Position numbers and translations under genes: made by a program | Notes under the pieces: generated by a model | What the model was told of the DNA's origin: nothing | Databases searched by the model: none | The model's input: the letters and a program-made list of their open reading frames with translations, nothing else | Shown: one piece after another, positions 17,394-25,003 of the stretch | Position numbering within the stretch: position 1 is the stretch's first letter | Layout: each line of letters begins with the position of its first letter | Source of the DNA: Pseudosporangium ferrugineum | GTDB taxonomy: Bacteria > Actinomycetota > Actinomycetes > Mycobacteriales > Micromonosporaceae | Direction of reading: 5' to 3' | DNA length: 64,000 bases | Assembly: GCF_003002065.1 (NCBI RefSeq) | Contig: NZ_PVZG01000001.1 | Span: 911,180 to 975,179 of the forward strand

Positions 17394-19124
17394 TCACGGA
17401 ACCAGCAGTTGGTGCGCGGCCAGCTCCCGGTAGAGCGGGCTGAGGTCGAGCAGCTCACGGTGGGTGCCCTGGGCGACGACCCGGCCGCCCTCGAGCACGA
17501 TGATGCGGTCGCTGTCGATCACGGTGGAGAGCCGGTGGGCCACGACGACGAGCGTACGGCGGACCGACGCGGTCGCGATGGCCTCGCGCAGCGCGGCCTC
17601 GTTGCGGGCGTCGAGGTTGCTGGTCGGCTCGTCCAGCAGCAGGATCGGCGAGCCGGCGAGCAGCGCCCGCGCGATGGCCAGCCGCTGCCGCTCCCCGCCG
17701 GACAGCAGCACCCCGCCCTCGCCCACCTGCACGTCCAGGCCCTCCGGGGCCCGGGCGACGAGCCCGCCGAGATTCACCTCGCCGAGCGCCGCCAGCAGCC
17801 GGGCGTCGTCCGCGCCGGGGGCGGTGAGCAGAAGGTTGTCGCGCAGGGTGCCGGCCAGGACGGGCGCCTCCTGCTCGACGTAGCCGAGCTTCGCGCGCAG
17901 GCCGGCCCGCGGCACCTGCCGGATGTCGGTGCCGTCCACCCGGATCGTGCCGTCGCTCACCTCGTAGAAGCGCTCGATCAGGGCGAGGGTGGTGGACTTG
18001 CCGGCGCCGGAGGGGCCGACCAGCGCCACCCGGGAGCCGCGCGGGACGGTGAAGCTGACGTCGTGCAGCACCTCGCCGCCGCCCGGGTAGGCGAACGACA
18101 CGTGCTCGAAGGCGACCGCGTCGGCCGCGCCGGCGGCGTCCGGAACCGCCGCCACGTCACCCGCCGACTCCGCCGGCAGGTCCAGGATCTCCTCGATGCG
18201 CTGCAGCGCGCCCAGGCCGGTCTGCAGCCGGGTGTACGCGCTCAGCGCCTGCCCCAGCGGCAGCACCAGGAAGAACAGGAACATGATGAACGCGACCAGC
18301 TCGCCGACCGTGATCGCGCCGGACGCCGCCCGGGCCCCGCCGACGCCCAGCACCAGCAGGAACGCTCCCTGCGTGGCCGCCGTCGCCGCCGGCCCGATCA
18401 GCACCTCGAGCCGGGCCACGCGCATGCCGGCGTCGTACGCCTCCGCCGCGCTGCGCCCCACCGTCCGCGCCTCACGCTCCTCGGCGCCCGCCGCCCGGAT
18501 GGTGCGGACGGCGGAGATCGACCGCTCCACCGCCGAGGTCATCTCGCCGAGCCGCTCCTGCGCCCGCTGGGACAGGGCCCGCACCCGCCGGGACGCGGTG
18601 ATCGCCACGCTCATCCCGACCGCCAGGCCGGCCGCGGCCACGCCGAGCAGCAGCGGGTCGAGCACGGCCATCGCAATCGTCGCGCCGGTCACCATCACGA
18701 CGCCGGTGACGATCTCGAGGAGCCCGGACGTGACGACCGCGCGCAGCAGGGTGGTGTCCGCGCCGACCCGGGAGAGCAGGTCGCCGGTGCGCCGGGCGTC
18801 GTACTCGGCGATGGGCAGCCGCAGCAGGTGGCCGGCGAGCCTTCGGCGGGTGGTCAGGACCACGCCCTCGGCGGTGCGCTGGAGCAGGAAGTCGCGGATG
18901 CCGCCGATCGCGGCGCCGGTGATCAGCAGGGCGACGAGCAGTGCGACCCCGGCGGCGGCCGGGTGGCCGGCCGAGATGTCGTCGAGCACCGTGCGCACCA
19001 GGACCGGCTGGGCCAGCGCGGCGGCGGCGCCCACCAGCGACAGGGCGGCGACGGCGGCCAGGGTGCGGGCATGCTCACGCAGGTACGGCAGGAGCGCCGG
19101 CAGTCCCACCCTCCTGGCGTCCAT
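17394..19124 (-). CDS. ABC transporter, fused permease and ATP-binding half-transporter
   Basis: 576-residue type IV exporter half-transporter. An N-terminal membrane domain with six hydrophobic segments (about residues 15-310) is followed by a nucleotide-binding domain with Walker A GPSGAGKST, Q-loop YVEQEAPV, signature LSGGERQRLAIARAL, Walker B ILLLDEPTSNLD and an H-loop in VVVAHRLST. All catalytic elements are present, and it is expected to work as a dimer. The substrate (lipid, peptide or drug) cannot be inferred. TACGCT lies 7 nt before the ATG, suggesting a leaderless transcript that may continue into secA2. Confidence 0.92.
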   Translation of the reverse strand: MDARRVGLPALLPYLREHARTLAAVAALSLVGAAAALAQPVLVRTVLDDISAGHPAAAGVALLVALLITGAAIGGIRDFLLQRTAEGVVLTTRRRLAGHLLRLPIAEYDARRTGDLLSRVGADTTLLRAVVTSGLLEIVTGVVMVTGATIAMAVLDPLLLGVAAAGLAVGMSVAITASRRVRALSQRAQERLGEMTSAVERSISAVRTIRAAGAEEREARTVGRSAAEAYDAGMRVARLEVLIGPAATAATQGAFLLVLGVGGARAASGAITVGELVAFIMFLFFLVLPLGQALSAYTRLQTGLGALQRIEEILDLPAESAGDVAAVPDAAGAADAVAFEHVSFAYPGGGEVLHDVSFTVPRGSRVALVGPSGAGKSTTLALIERFYEVSDGTIRVDGTDIRQVPRAGLRAKLGYVEQEAPVLAGTLRDNLLLTAPGADDARLLAALGEVNLGGLVARAPEGLDVQVGEGGVLLSGGERQRLAIARALLAGSPILLLDEPTSNLDARNEAALREAIATASVRRTLVVVAHRLSTVIDSDRIIVLEGGRVVAQGTHRELLDLSPLYRELAAHQLLVP

Positions 19125-19131
19125 GCCGGAG

Positions 19132-19137
19132 AGCGTA
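19132..19137 (-). promoter_or_regulatory. Leaderless-type -10 box TACGCT for the ABC exporter
   Basis: Minus-strand TACGCT followed by 7 nt and the ATG at 19124; no Shine-Dalgarno. Confidence 0.45.
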
Positions 19138-19266
19138 TCCGCCCCGCGCGCCCGGCCACGGGTGTCGCCGGACACCCCGGGCCGTTTGCGTTTGCCCCGG
19201 GTTCCCGGCGGGCACATGGTCCGGACGACGCGACGGACACGACGCGACGGCTGACGAAGGGTACGT

Positions 19267-20007
19267 ATGTCGAGCCAGCTGGTCTGCCGCCCGGAGCAGG
19301 ACCTCCCGGTCGCTGTGCTGCGGGTCAGCGGGGTGCTGGACACGGTCACCGGCGACGCCCTGGACCGGGCCGTCACGCGCAGCCTCGCCACCCAGCCGGA
19401 GTCCCTGCTCGTCGACGTCAGCGAGCTCGAGGTCGCCGATCCGGTCGCCCTCGACGTGCTCAGCTCGATCGTCTGCCGTACGGCCGAGTGGCCCGCCGTG
19501 CCGCTGGTGCTCTGCGGCGCGGAGCCGGCGACCGCGCGCACCCTGCGGGACCGGCTCGGCTGCGACGGGGTGACCACCGAGGACAGCTGCGCGAAGGCGC
19601 TTGCCGCGCACGGATGGGAGGAGCCGGAGCCGCACCGCATCCGGTTACGCCTGCGTCCCGTGCCCGACGCCTGCCGCCAGGTCCGGCACGTGGTGACGCA
19701 GGCGTGCACCGCGTGGCAGGTCAGGGACCTCGCCGCCACCGTGGGGCTGGTCGCCACCGAACTCGTGGCCAACGTCGTGCGGCACGCGCACACCACCATG
19801 GAGTTCACCCTGGGGCTGCGCGACGGGCTGCTGTGCCTGACCGTACGCGACGGCAGCCGCAAGCTTCCCCGGCCCAGGGACCCGGGCGTCTCCGAGGCGG
19901 GCGGTCGCGGGCTGCACCTCGTACGGGAACTCACCGACGCCTGGGGTGTGCTGCCCGTGCCCGGCGGTAAGGTGGTCTGGACGAAACTGACGACGGGAGC
20001 GGCGTGA
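19267..20007 (+). CDS. STAS-HATPase fusion signalling protein (first of two)
   Basis: 246 residues. A STAS domain (about 10-110) is joined to an anti-sigma-type GHKL ATPase domain (about 120-245). The kinase N-box is visible as GLVATELVANVVRHAHT, with DGS and the glycine lid GGRGLHLV downstream. In the STAS domain the phosphoacceptor region reads VADPVALDVL where SpoIIAA has D-S-S, so the phosphorylatable Ser is missing. In classical partner switching these two domains are separate, opposing proteins; here they are one chain, so STAS may act as a built-in sensor or lid. It overlaps the cheB-like gene by 4 nt. Confidence 0.88.
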   Translation: MSSQLVCRPEQDLPVAVLRVSGVLDTVTGDALDRAVTRSLATQPESLLVDVSELEVADPVALDVLSSIVCRTAEWPAVPLVLCGAEPATARTLRDRLGCDGVTTEDSCAKALAAHGWEEPEPHRIRLRLRPVPDACRQVRHVVTQACTAWQVRDLAATVGLVATELVANVVRHAHTTMEFTLGLRDGLLCLTVRDGSRKLPRPRDPGVSEAGGRGLHLVRELTDAWGVLPVPGGKVVWTKLTTGAA

Positions 20008-21022
20008 CGGCCGAGCACCGCGACGTGGTTGCCGTCGGCGCGTCCGCCGGGGGTGTGGAGGCGTTGCGCGCCCTGGTCGCCGGCCTGCCGGACGGTTACC
20101 CCGGCGCCGTCCTCGTGGTGCTGCACGTGCCCCGGGATTCCCCCAGCGCGCTGCCCGCCATCCTGACCCGCAGCGGCCCGCTGCCGGCCGCCACCGCCGT
20201 CGACGGCGAGGAGCTGCGGCACGGCCGCATCTACGTCGCCCCCAACGACCACCACCTGCTGGCCTTGGAGGGCCGGATCCGGCTGACCCGGGGCCCGGCC
20301 GAGAACGGCCACCGCCCCGCCGTGGATCCGCTGTTCCGCTCGGTCGCCCGCAGCTACGCGGAGCGCGCCGTCGGCGTCGTGCTCTCCGGCTCACGCGACG
20401 ACGGCGCCGCCGGCCTGACGAGCATCGCGGCCCGCGGCGGCACCACCGTGGTGCAGGACCCGGCCGACGCGCTCTATCCCTGGATGCCCCGCGCGGCCAT
20501 CGCCCACGTGACACGGACCACGTCCTGCCCGCCGCCAAGCTCGGCGGCCTGATCGCCGGGATCACCGCCATGGATCTCCCCGAGCGCCGCCCCGCTCACG
20601 ACGACAAACTTCTGGATGCCGAGGTCGCCATCTCCGAACTGGGCCCCCTCACCACCGACGAGCTCGACACCCCGCCCGCCGGCTTCGGCTGCCCGAGCTG
20701 CGGCGGGAGCCTGTTCCAGGTCGGCGGCGGCCCGGTGCCGCGCTATCGCTGCCGGGTGGGACACGCCTGGTCCCCGGAGAGCCTTCTCGACGAGCAGGCG
20801 GTCGCCCTCGAAGGGGCGCTCTGGATGGCCCTGCGCGCGCTGGAGGAGAAGTCGGCGCTGAGCCGCCGGATGGCCACCGCGGGTGCGCACCGGCAGTCCG
20901 CGTCCGCCGACCGCTTCAACGACATGGCCCGCGACGCCGAGGTGGCGGGAGCCACCCTGCGGCGGCTGATCGCCCGGCTCGGCTCCGCGCCGCACGCGGA
21001 CGACACGACACCGTCGTCCTGA
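20004..21022 (+). pseudogene. cheB: CheB-type methylesterase with apparent frameshift
   Basis: The first frame (20004-20552) encodes a CheB methylesterase domain: GASAGGVEAL with the catalytic Ser, VVLHVPRDS with the His and VVLSGSRDDGAAGL with the Asp. After H-V at about 20510 the expected DHVLPAAKLGGLI continues only in the +2 frame from 20516 to the stop at 21022, which also holds a C-terminal region with a CPSCGG...YRCRVGHAWS zinc-ribbon-like motif. One missing base within 20511-20515 explains this. The repaired protein would be about 339 residues, the usual length of this CheB subtype. It could be a true lesion, programmed slippage or a sequencing error. No receiver domain is present. 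Confidence 0.8.
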
Positions 21023-21041
21023 CCTCGCCACCCGCCTGCGA

Positions 21042-21047
21042 TACGGT
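21042..21047 (+). promoter_or_regulatory. Leaderless-type -10 box TACGGT for cheR
   Basis: TACGGT lies 6 nt before GTG 21054 with no ribosome site, so cheR may have its own leaderless transcript downstream of the damaged cheB. Confidence 0.45.
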
Positions 21048-21053
21048 TCCGGC

Positions 21054-22916
21054 GTGAACGCGATCGACCCCGACTTCGAGGCCCTGCTCGTCTACCTCAA
21101 GGAGTCGCGCGGGTTCGACTTCACCGGCTACAAGCGGTCGAGCCTGATGCGCCGGGTCAACCGCCGCATGTCCCAGGTCGAGGCGGCGGACTACCCGGAG
21201 TACCTCGACTTCCTCCAGGTTCACCCGGACGAGTTCACGGCCCTGTTCAACACCATCCTGATCAACGTCACGGGCTTCTTCCGCGACGCCGACGCCTGGG
21301 ACTACCTGCGCGCCGACGTGCTGGGGGCGCTGGTGTCCGCCAAGTCCTCCGACGCGCCGATCCGCGTCTGGTCCGCGGGGTGCGCCTCGGGCGAGGAGGC
21401 GTACACGCTGGCGATGGTGCTCGCCGAGACGCTCGGCCTGGAGGCGTTCCGGGAACGGGTCAAGATCTACGCGACCGACGTGGACGAGGAGCAGCTGGCC
21501 GAGGCCCGGCAGGCGAGCTACGGCGAGCGCGAGATGCAGGCGGTGCCGCCCGAGCTGGCGGCCAAGTACTTCGAGCCTGTCGGCAACCGGTTCGTCTTCC
21601 GCAAGGACCTGCGCCGCTCGGTGATCTTCGGCCGCAATGACCTGGTGCAGGACGCGCCGATCTCCCGGATAGACCTGCTGACCTGCCGCAACGCCCTGAT
21701 GTACTTCAACGCCGAGACCCAGGCGAAGATCCTGTCCCGGTTCCACTTCGCGCTGTCCGACGGCGGGGTGCTCTTCCTCGGCAAGGCCGAGATGCTGCTG
21801 AGCCACGGCAACCTCTTCACCCCCATCGACCTCAAGCGGCGGGTGTTCCGGCGCGTGCCGCGGGTGATGCCGATCGCCGGCGCCGTCTTCGCCGAGCCGA
21901 TCCCGGCCGGCACCGGCGGGGTCGTGGGCCTCGACGAGCTGCGCAACGAGGCGTTCGCCGCCAGCTCCCTCGCCCAGCTCGGTCTCACCTCCGACGGGCT
22001 GGTCGCCCTCACCAACCGGCGCCTGGAGAAGCTGTTCGGGGTGTCGTCGCGGGACATCGGGCGGCCGTTCCGCGACCTCGACCTGTCGTACAGGCCGGTC
22101 GAGCTGCGCCGCTACATCGAGCAGGCCCAGCTGGAGCGGCGCACCCTGCGCGTCGCGGACGTGGAATACGGCCGCAACGGCGACGTCACCCACCTCGAGG
22201 TCCAGGTCAGCCCGCTCACCGGCAAAGACGGCAGCCTGCTGGGCGTCAACCTGATCTTCCACGACGTCACCGCCGCCCGGCGGCTGCAGGACGATCTGGA
22301 GCACGCCAACCAGCAGCTCGAGGCCGCGTACGAGGAACTCCAGTCCACCAACGAGGAGCTCGAGACCACCAACGAGGAGCTCGAGACCACCAACGAGGAA
22401 CTCCAGTCGACGGTCGAGGAGCTCGAGACCACCAACGAGGAACTCCAGTCCACCAACGAGGAACTGGAGACGATGAACGAGGAGCTCCAGTCCACCAACG
22501 ACGAGCTCCAGAGCATCAACGACCAGCTCCGGGTCAGCACCGCCCAGCTCGACGAGGCCAACTCCTTCCTGGAGACGGTGCTGACCAGCCTGCGGGCGGG
22601 CGTCGCGGTCGTCGACCGGGACCTGCGGATCCGGATGTGGAACCGCCGGGCGGAGGACCTGTGGGGCGTACGGTCGGGCGAGGTGGTCGGCCAGCACTTC
22701 CTCAACCTGGACATCGGGCTGCCGTTCGAGCAGCTCCGGCCGATGCTGCGCGGGTCGCTGGGCGAGGACGGCAGCTCCGGTGAGGTGTCGGTGGACGCCG
22801 TCAACCGGCGCGGCCGCGCCGTCGTGGTCCGGGTGGCGTGCGCCCCGCTCCGGGGTCAGGAGGCCTCCCGCGGGACGGAGGGTGCCATCATCGTGATGGA
22901 GGCGGACGACGTCTGA
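21054..22916 (+). CDS. cheR: CheR-type methyltransferase with signalling coiled coil and PAS domain
   Basis: 620 residues. CheR N-terminal helical domain (about 1-75), SAM-dependent methyltransferase domain (about 80-275) with the SAM-binding VWSAGCASGEEAYTLAM and the ILINVTGFFRD segment, a degenerate PAS-like region (about 300-410), a long heptad coiled coil (about 415-495) made of repeated E-L-Q/E-S/T-T-N-E-E-L units, and a C-terminal PAS domain (about 500-620). This is the architecture of CheB/CheR-PAS signalling proteins outside flagellar chemotaxis. Its partner CheB lies directly upstream. No methyl-accepting protein or CheA is in the window. Confidence 0.92.
   Translation: MNAIDPDFEALLVYLKESRGFDFTGYKRSSLMRRVNRRMSQVEAADYPEYLDFLQVHPDEFTALFNTILINVTGFFRDADAWDYLRADVLGALVSAKSSDAPIRVWSAGCASGEEAYTLAMVLAETLGLEAFRERVKIYATDVDEEQLAEARQASYGEREMQAVPPELAAKYFEPVGNRFVFRKDLRRSVIFGRNDLVQDAPISRIDLLTCRNALMYFNAETQAKILSRFHFALSDGGVLFLGKAEMLLSHGNLFTPIDLKRRVFRRVPRVMPIAGAVFAEPIPAGTGGVVGLDELRNEAFAASSLAQLGLTSDGLVALTNRRLEKLFGVSSRDIGRPFRDLDLSYRPVELRRYIEQAQLERRTLRVADVEYGRNGDVTHLEVQVSPLTGKDGSLLGVNLIFHDVTAARRLQDDLEHANQQLEAAYEELQSTNEELETTNEELETTNEELQSTVEELETTNEELQSTNEELETMNEELQSTNDELQSINDQLRVSTAQLDEANSFLETVLTSLRAGVAVVDRDLRIRMWNRRAEDLWGVRSGEVVGQHFLNLDIGLPFEQLRPMLRGSLGEDGSSGEVSVDAVNRRGRAVVVRVACAPLRGQEASRGTEGAIIVMEADDV
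22320..22530 (+). repeat. Heptad-coding short tandem repeats in cheR
   Basis: The coiled-coil segment is built from 21-24 bp units such as GAGGAGCTCGAGACCACCAA, repeated about nine times with few changes. It is typical of this signalling helix, but the near-identity at DNA level makes it prone to length variation. Confidence 0.7.
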
Positions 22917-22974
22917 CGTTTCGGCCGCCCCACTGCGGGTATCCCGCTTTCTCACCAGCCAGGGAGGACGAGCA

Positions 22975-23706
22975 GTGGGCGTCGATGCGCTGGTGCGGGA
23001 GGTCACGGGGGGACGGCTGTCCGTCGCCCTCTGCGGCGACCTCGGCCTCCCCGAGGTGGCGTCGCTGCGGGCCCGGCTGCTGAAGAGCCTGGCCGAGCAG
23101 CCCGACGCGTTGCTGATCGACCTCTCGAACCTGACTGTCCGCGAGCCGCTGGCCCTCGCGGTGTTCTCCACGCTGTCCCGGCAGGCGGCACGGTGGCCCG
23201 GCATCCCGGTGCTGATGTGCGCGCCACGGCCCGACGCCCGGCGGACGCTGACGCTCGCGGCGTACAAGCGGCTGCCGGTCTTCCCGTCGGTGGACGCCGC
23301 CCTCGCCGCGCTCGACGACGACCGGCAGGTGCAGCCCGACCTCAGCGACGAGTTGCTGCCCCTGCGGGGCGCGGCCCGGCAGGCACGCAACGTCGCCACC
23401 GACGCCTGCCTGCGCTGGGGGCTCGACCGGCTGGTGGCGCCGGCCAGCCTGATCGCCAGCGAGCTCGTCAGCAACGTGGTGGACCACGCGAGCACGATGA
23501 TGACCCTGCGGCTCACGCTGCGCCGCCACTACCTGCACATCTCCGTCCGCGACGGATCGTCCGCGGAGCCCGCGCTGCGCTCCGGCGCCTCGCCCGACGC
23601 GTCCAGCGGGCGAGGGCTCATGCTGGTCGACGCGTCCGCGCACGCCTGGGGCTGGCTGCCGTGTGAGGGCGGCAAGGTCGTCTGGGCGTCGCTGTCGACG
23701 CGGTGA
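22975..23706 (+). CDS. STAS-HATPase fusion signalling protein (second)
   Basis: 243 residues with the same two-domain layout as the protein at 19267-20007: STAS (about 8-110) and GHKL ATPase (about 120-243; N-box SLIASELVSNVVDHAST, DGS, lid SGRGLMLV). The STAS phosphoacceptor position reads VREPLALAVF, again without Ser. GTG start supported by AGGGAGGA at 22961-22968. The two copies flank the cheB-cheR pair, suggesting a common output module. It ends 10 bp from the stop of the convergent sigma-STAS gene, a plausible regulatory target. Confidence 0.88.
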   Translation: MGVDALVREVTGGRLSVALCGDLGLPEVASLRARLLKSLAEQPDALLIDLSNLTVREPLALAVFSTLSRQAARWPGIPVLMCAPRPDARRTLTLAAYKRLPVFPSVDAALAALDDDRQVQPDLSDELLPLRGAARQARNVATDACLRWGLDRLVAPASLIASELVSNVVDHASTMMTLRLTLRRHYLHISVRDGSSAEPALRSGASPDASSGRGLMLVDASAHAWGWLPCEGGKVVWASLSTR

Positions 23707-23716
23707 CGACCGCCCG

Positions 23717-24844
23717 CTACCCGCCCATCAGGTTCTGCAGGCCCGAGACGGCCAGGATCCGCGCGACGTAGGGCTGGGCGCCGGTCAGGGACAGGCCGGT
23801 CCCCGCGACCGCGGCGGCGGACGCCGCGTCCAGCAGCACGGCCACCCCGGCGGCGTCGACCAGCGGCACCCCGGCCAGGTCGATCACCAGCCGGTCGGCG
23901 TCCGCGGTCGAGACGGCGTGGCGCAGCGCCGTGCGCAGCCGCTCGGCGGTGTCGCGGTCGACCTCGCCCCGCACCCGTACGGTGAGATCGCCTCCGGACC
24001 GGTGCACCGAGATCTGCATGCCGTGGACGTCGGACGGCCCGTTCGCACCCTCCCAGCGCGGCAGGGAGTCGCTGAGCATCGCCTCCCTGAGCCAGGCCAG
24101 GGACCGGCTGAGCAGCCGCGACACGTGCATCTGCGAGATGCCCAGCTCGGCGGCGATCTCCGCCTGGGTGCGGTTGCCGTAGAACCGCAGGGCCAGCATC
24201 TGCCGCTCCCGCGCGGGCAGGCGCAGCAGCAGCCCCGCGACGGTCAGCCGGTCGTCGATCATCTCCAGGTCGGCGTCCGGATCGCCGAGCAGGTCCCCGA
24301 ACTCCGCCGCGCCGTCCCCGCCGGCCGGCGCGTTCAACGACGACGGTGAGTAACCGGCCGCGGACTCCAGCGCCTCCCGCACGGCCGCCTCGGTCACCCG
24401 CAGCCGGGCGGCCAGCTCGGCGGCCGTGGGCGTGCGGGACAGCTCGGTGGTCAGCACCATCGACGCGTGCCCGACCTCGAGGCTCAGGTCCTGGATGCGG
24501 CGGGGGACGTGCACACCCCAGGTCCGGTCGCGGAAGTGCCGCTTGATCTCACCGGAGATCGTGATGACCGCGTACGCCGTGAAGGAACCGCGCTCGGGGT
24601 CGTACCGGTCGATGGCCTTCACCAGCCCGAGGCGCGCGACCTGCTCGAGGTCCTCCAGCGTCTCGCCACGGCCCCGGTAACGGCGCGCCATGCGACCCGC
24701 GAAGGGCAGGCACGTACGGGTCAGCTCGTCCCGGAGCACGGCACGCTCCGGGGCCGAGGCCTCCGCCATCCTGGTCGCGTACTCGACGGCGGCGGTGTCG
24801 AGGTCCTCCAGTACACGCGTGTGCGTGTCGTCCTGAGCGGGCAT
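23717..24844 (-). CDS. SigB/SigF/SigG-type sigma factor fused to a C-terminal STAS domain
   Basis: 375 residues. Residues about 25-265 form a group 3 sigma factor: region 2 with EDLEQVARLGLVKAIDRYDPERGSFTAY and ISGEIKRHFRD, region 3 around TPTAAELAARL, and region 4 with the HTH TQAEIAAELGISQMHVSRLL. After a short linker, residues about 280-375 form a STAS domain (ISVHRSGGDLTVRVRGEVDRDTAERL, DRLVIDLAGVPLVDAAGVAVLL). The usual DSSG phosphoacceptor site reads DAAG, so it cannot be switched by Ser phosphorylation there. Fusion of an anti-anti-sigma-type domain to the sigma itself suggests self-protection or sensing. Start ATG has GGGGGAG upstream. Confidence 0.9.
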   Translation of the reverse strand: MPAQDDTHTRVLEDLDTAAVEYATRMAEASAPERAVLRDELTRTCLPFAGRMARRYRGRGETLEDLEQVARLGLVKAIDRYDPERGSFTAYAVITISGEIKRHFRDRTWGVHVPRRIQDLSLEVGHASMVLTTELSRTPTAAELAARLRVTEAAVREALESAAGYSPSSLNAPAGGDGAAEFGDLLGDPDADLEMIDDRLTVAGLLLRLPARERQMLALRFYGNRTQAEIAAELGISQMHVSRLLSRSLAWLREAMLSDSLPRWEGANGPSDVHGMQISVHRSGGDLTVRVRGEVDRDTAERLRTALRHAVSTADADRLVIDLAGVPLVDAAGVAVLLDAASAAAVAGTGLSLTGAQPYVARILAVSGLQNLMGG

Positions 24845-25003
24845 ACCGCTCCCCCCTCGACCGGTCCGGATCGGCCATCCCCGCACCGGAACCCCATCTG
24901 GTCCGGACGGGTGGCCCTGCCCGCCGGAATACTCGTCGCCGACGCTACTGCCCCGTGCGGATACGGCTGAAACGCACCGATCGGAACAATGACTCCCGAT
25001 GCT

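Noticed and set aside
15123..19970. A 1615-codon open frame on the plus strand opposite secA2 and the ABC exporter
   Set aside because: It is antisense to two clear genes with intact motifs, its product is low-complexity Arg/Val/Asp/His, and it arises from GC-rich codon structure.
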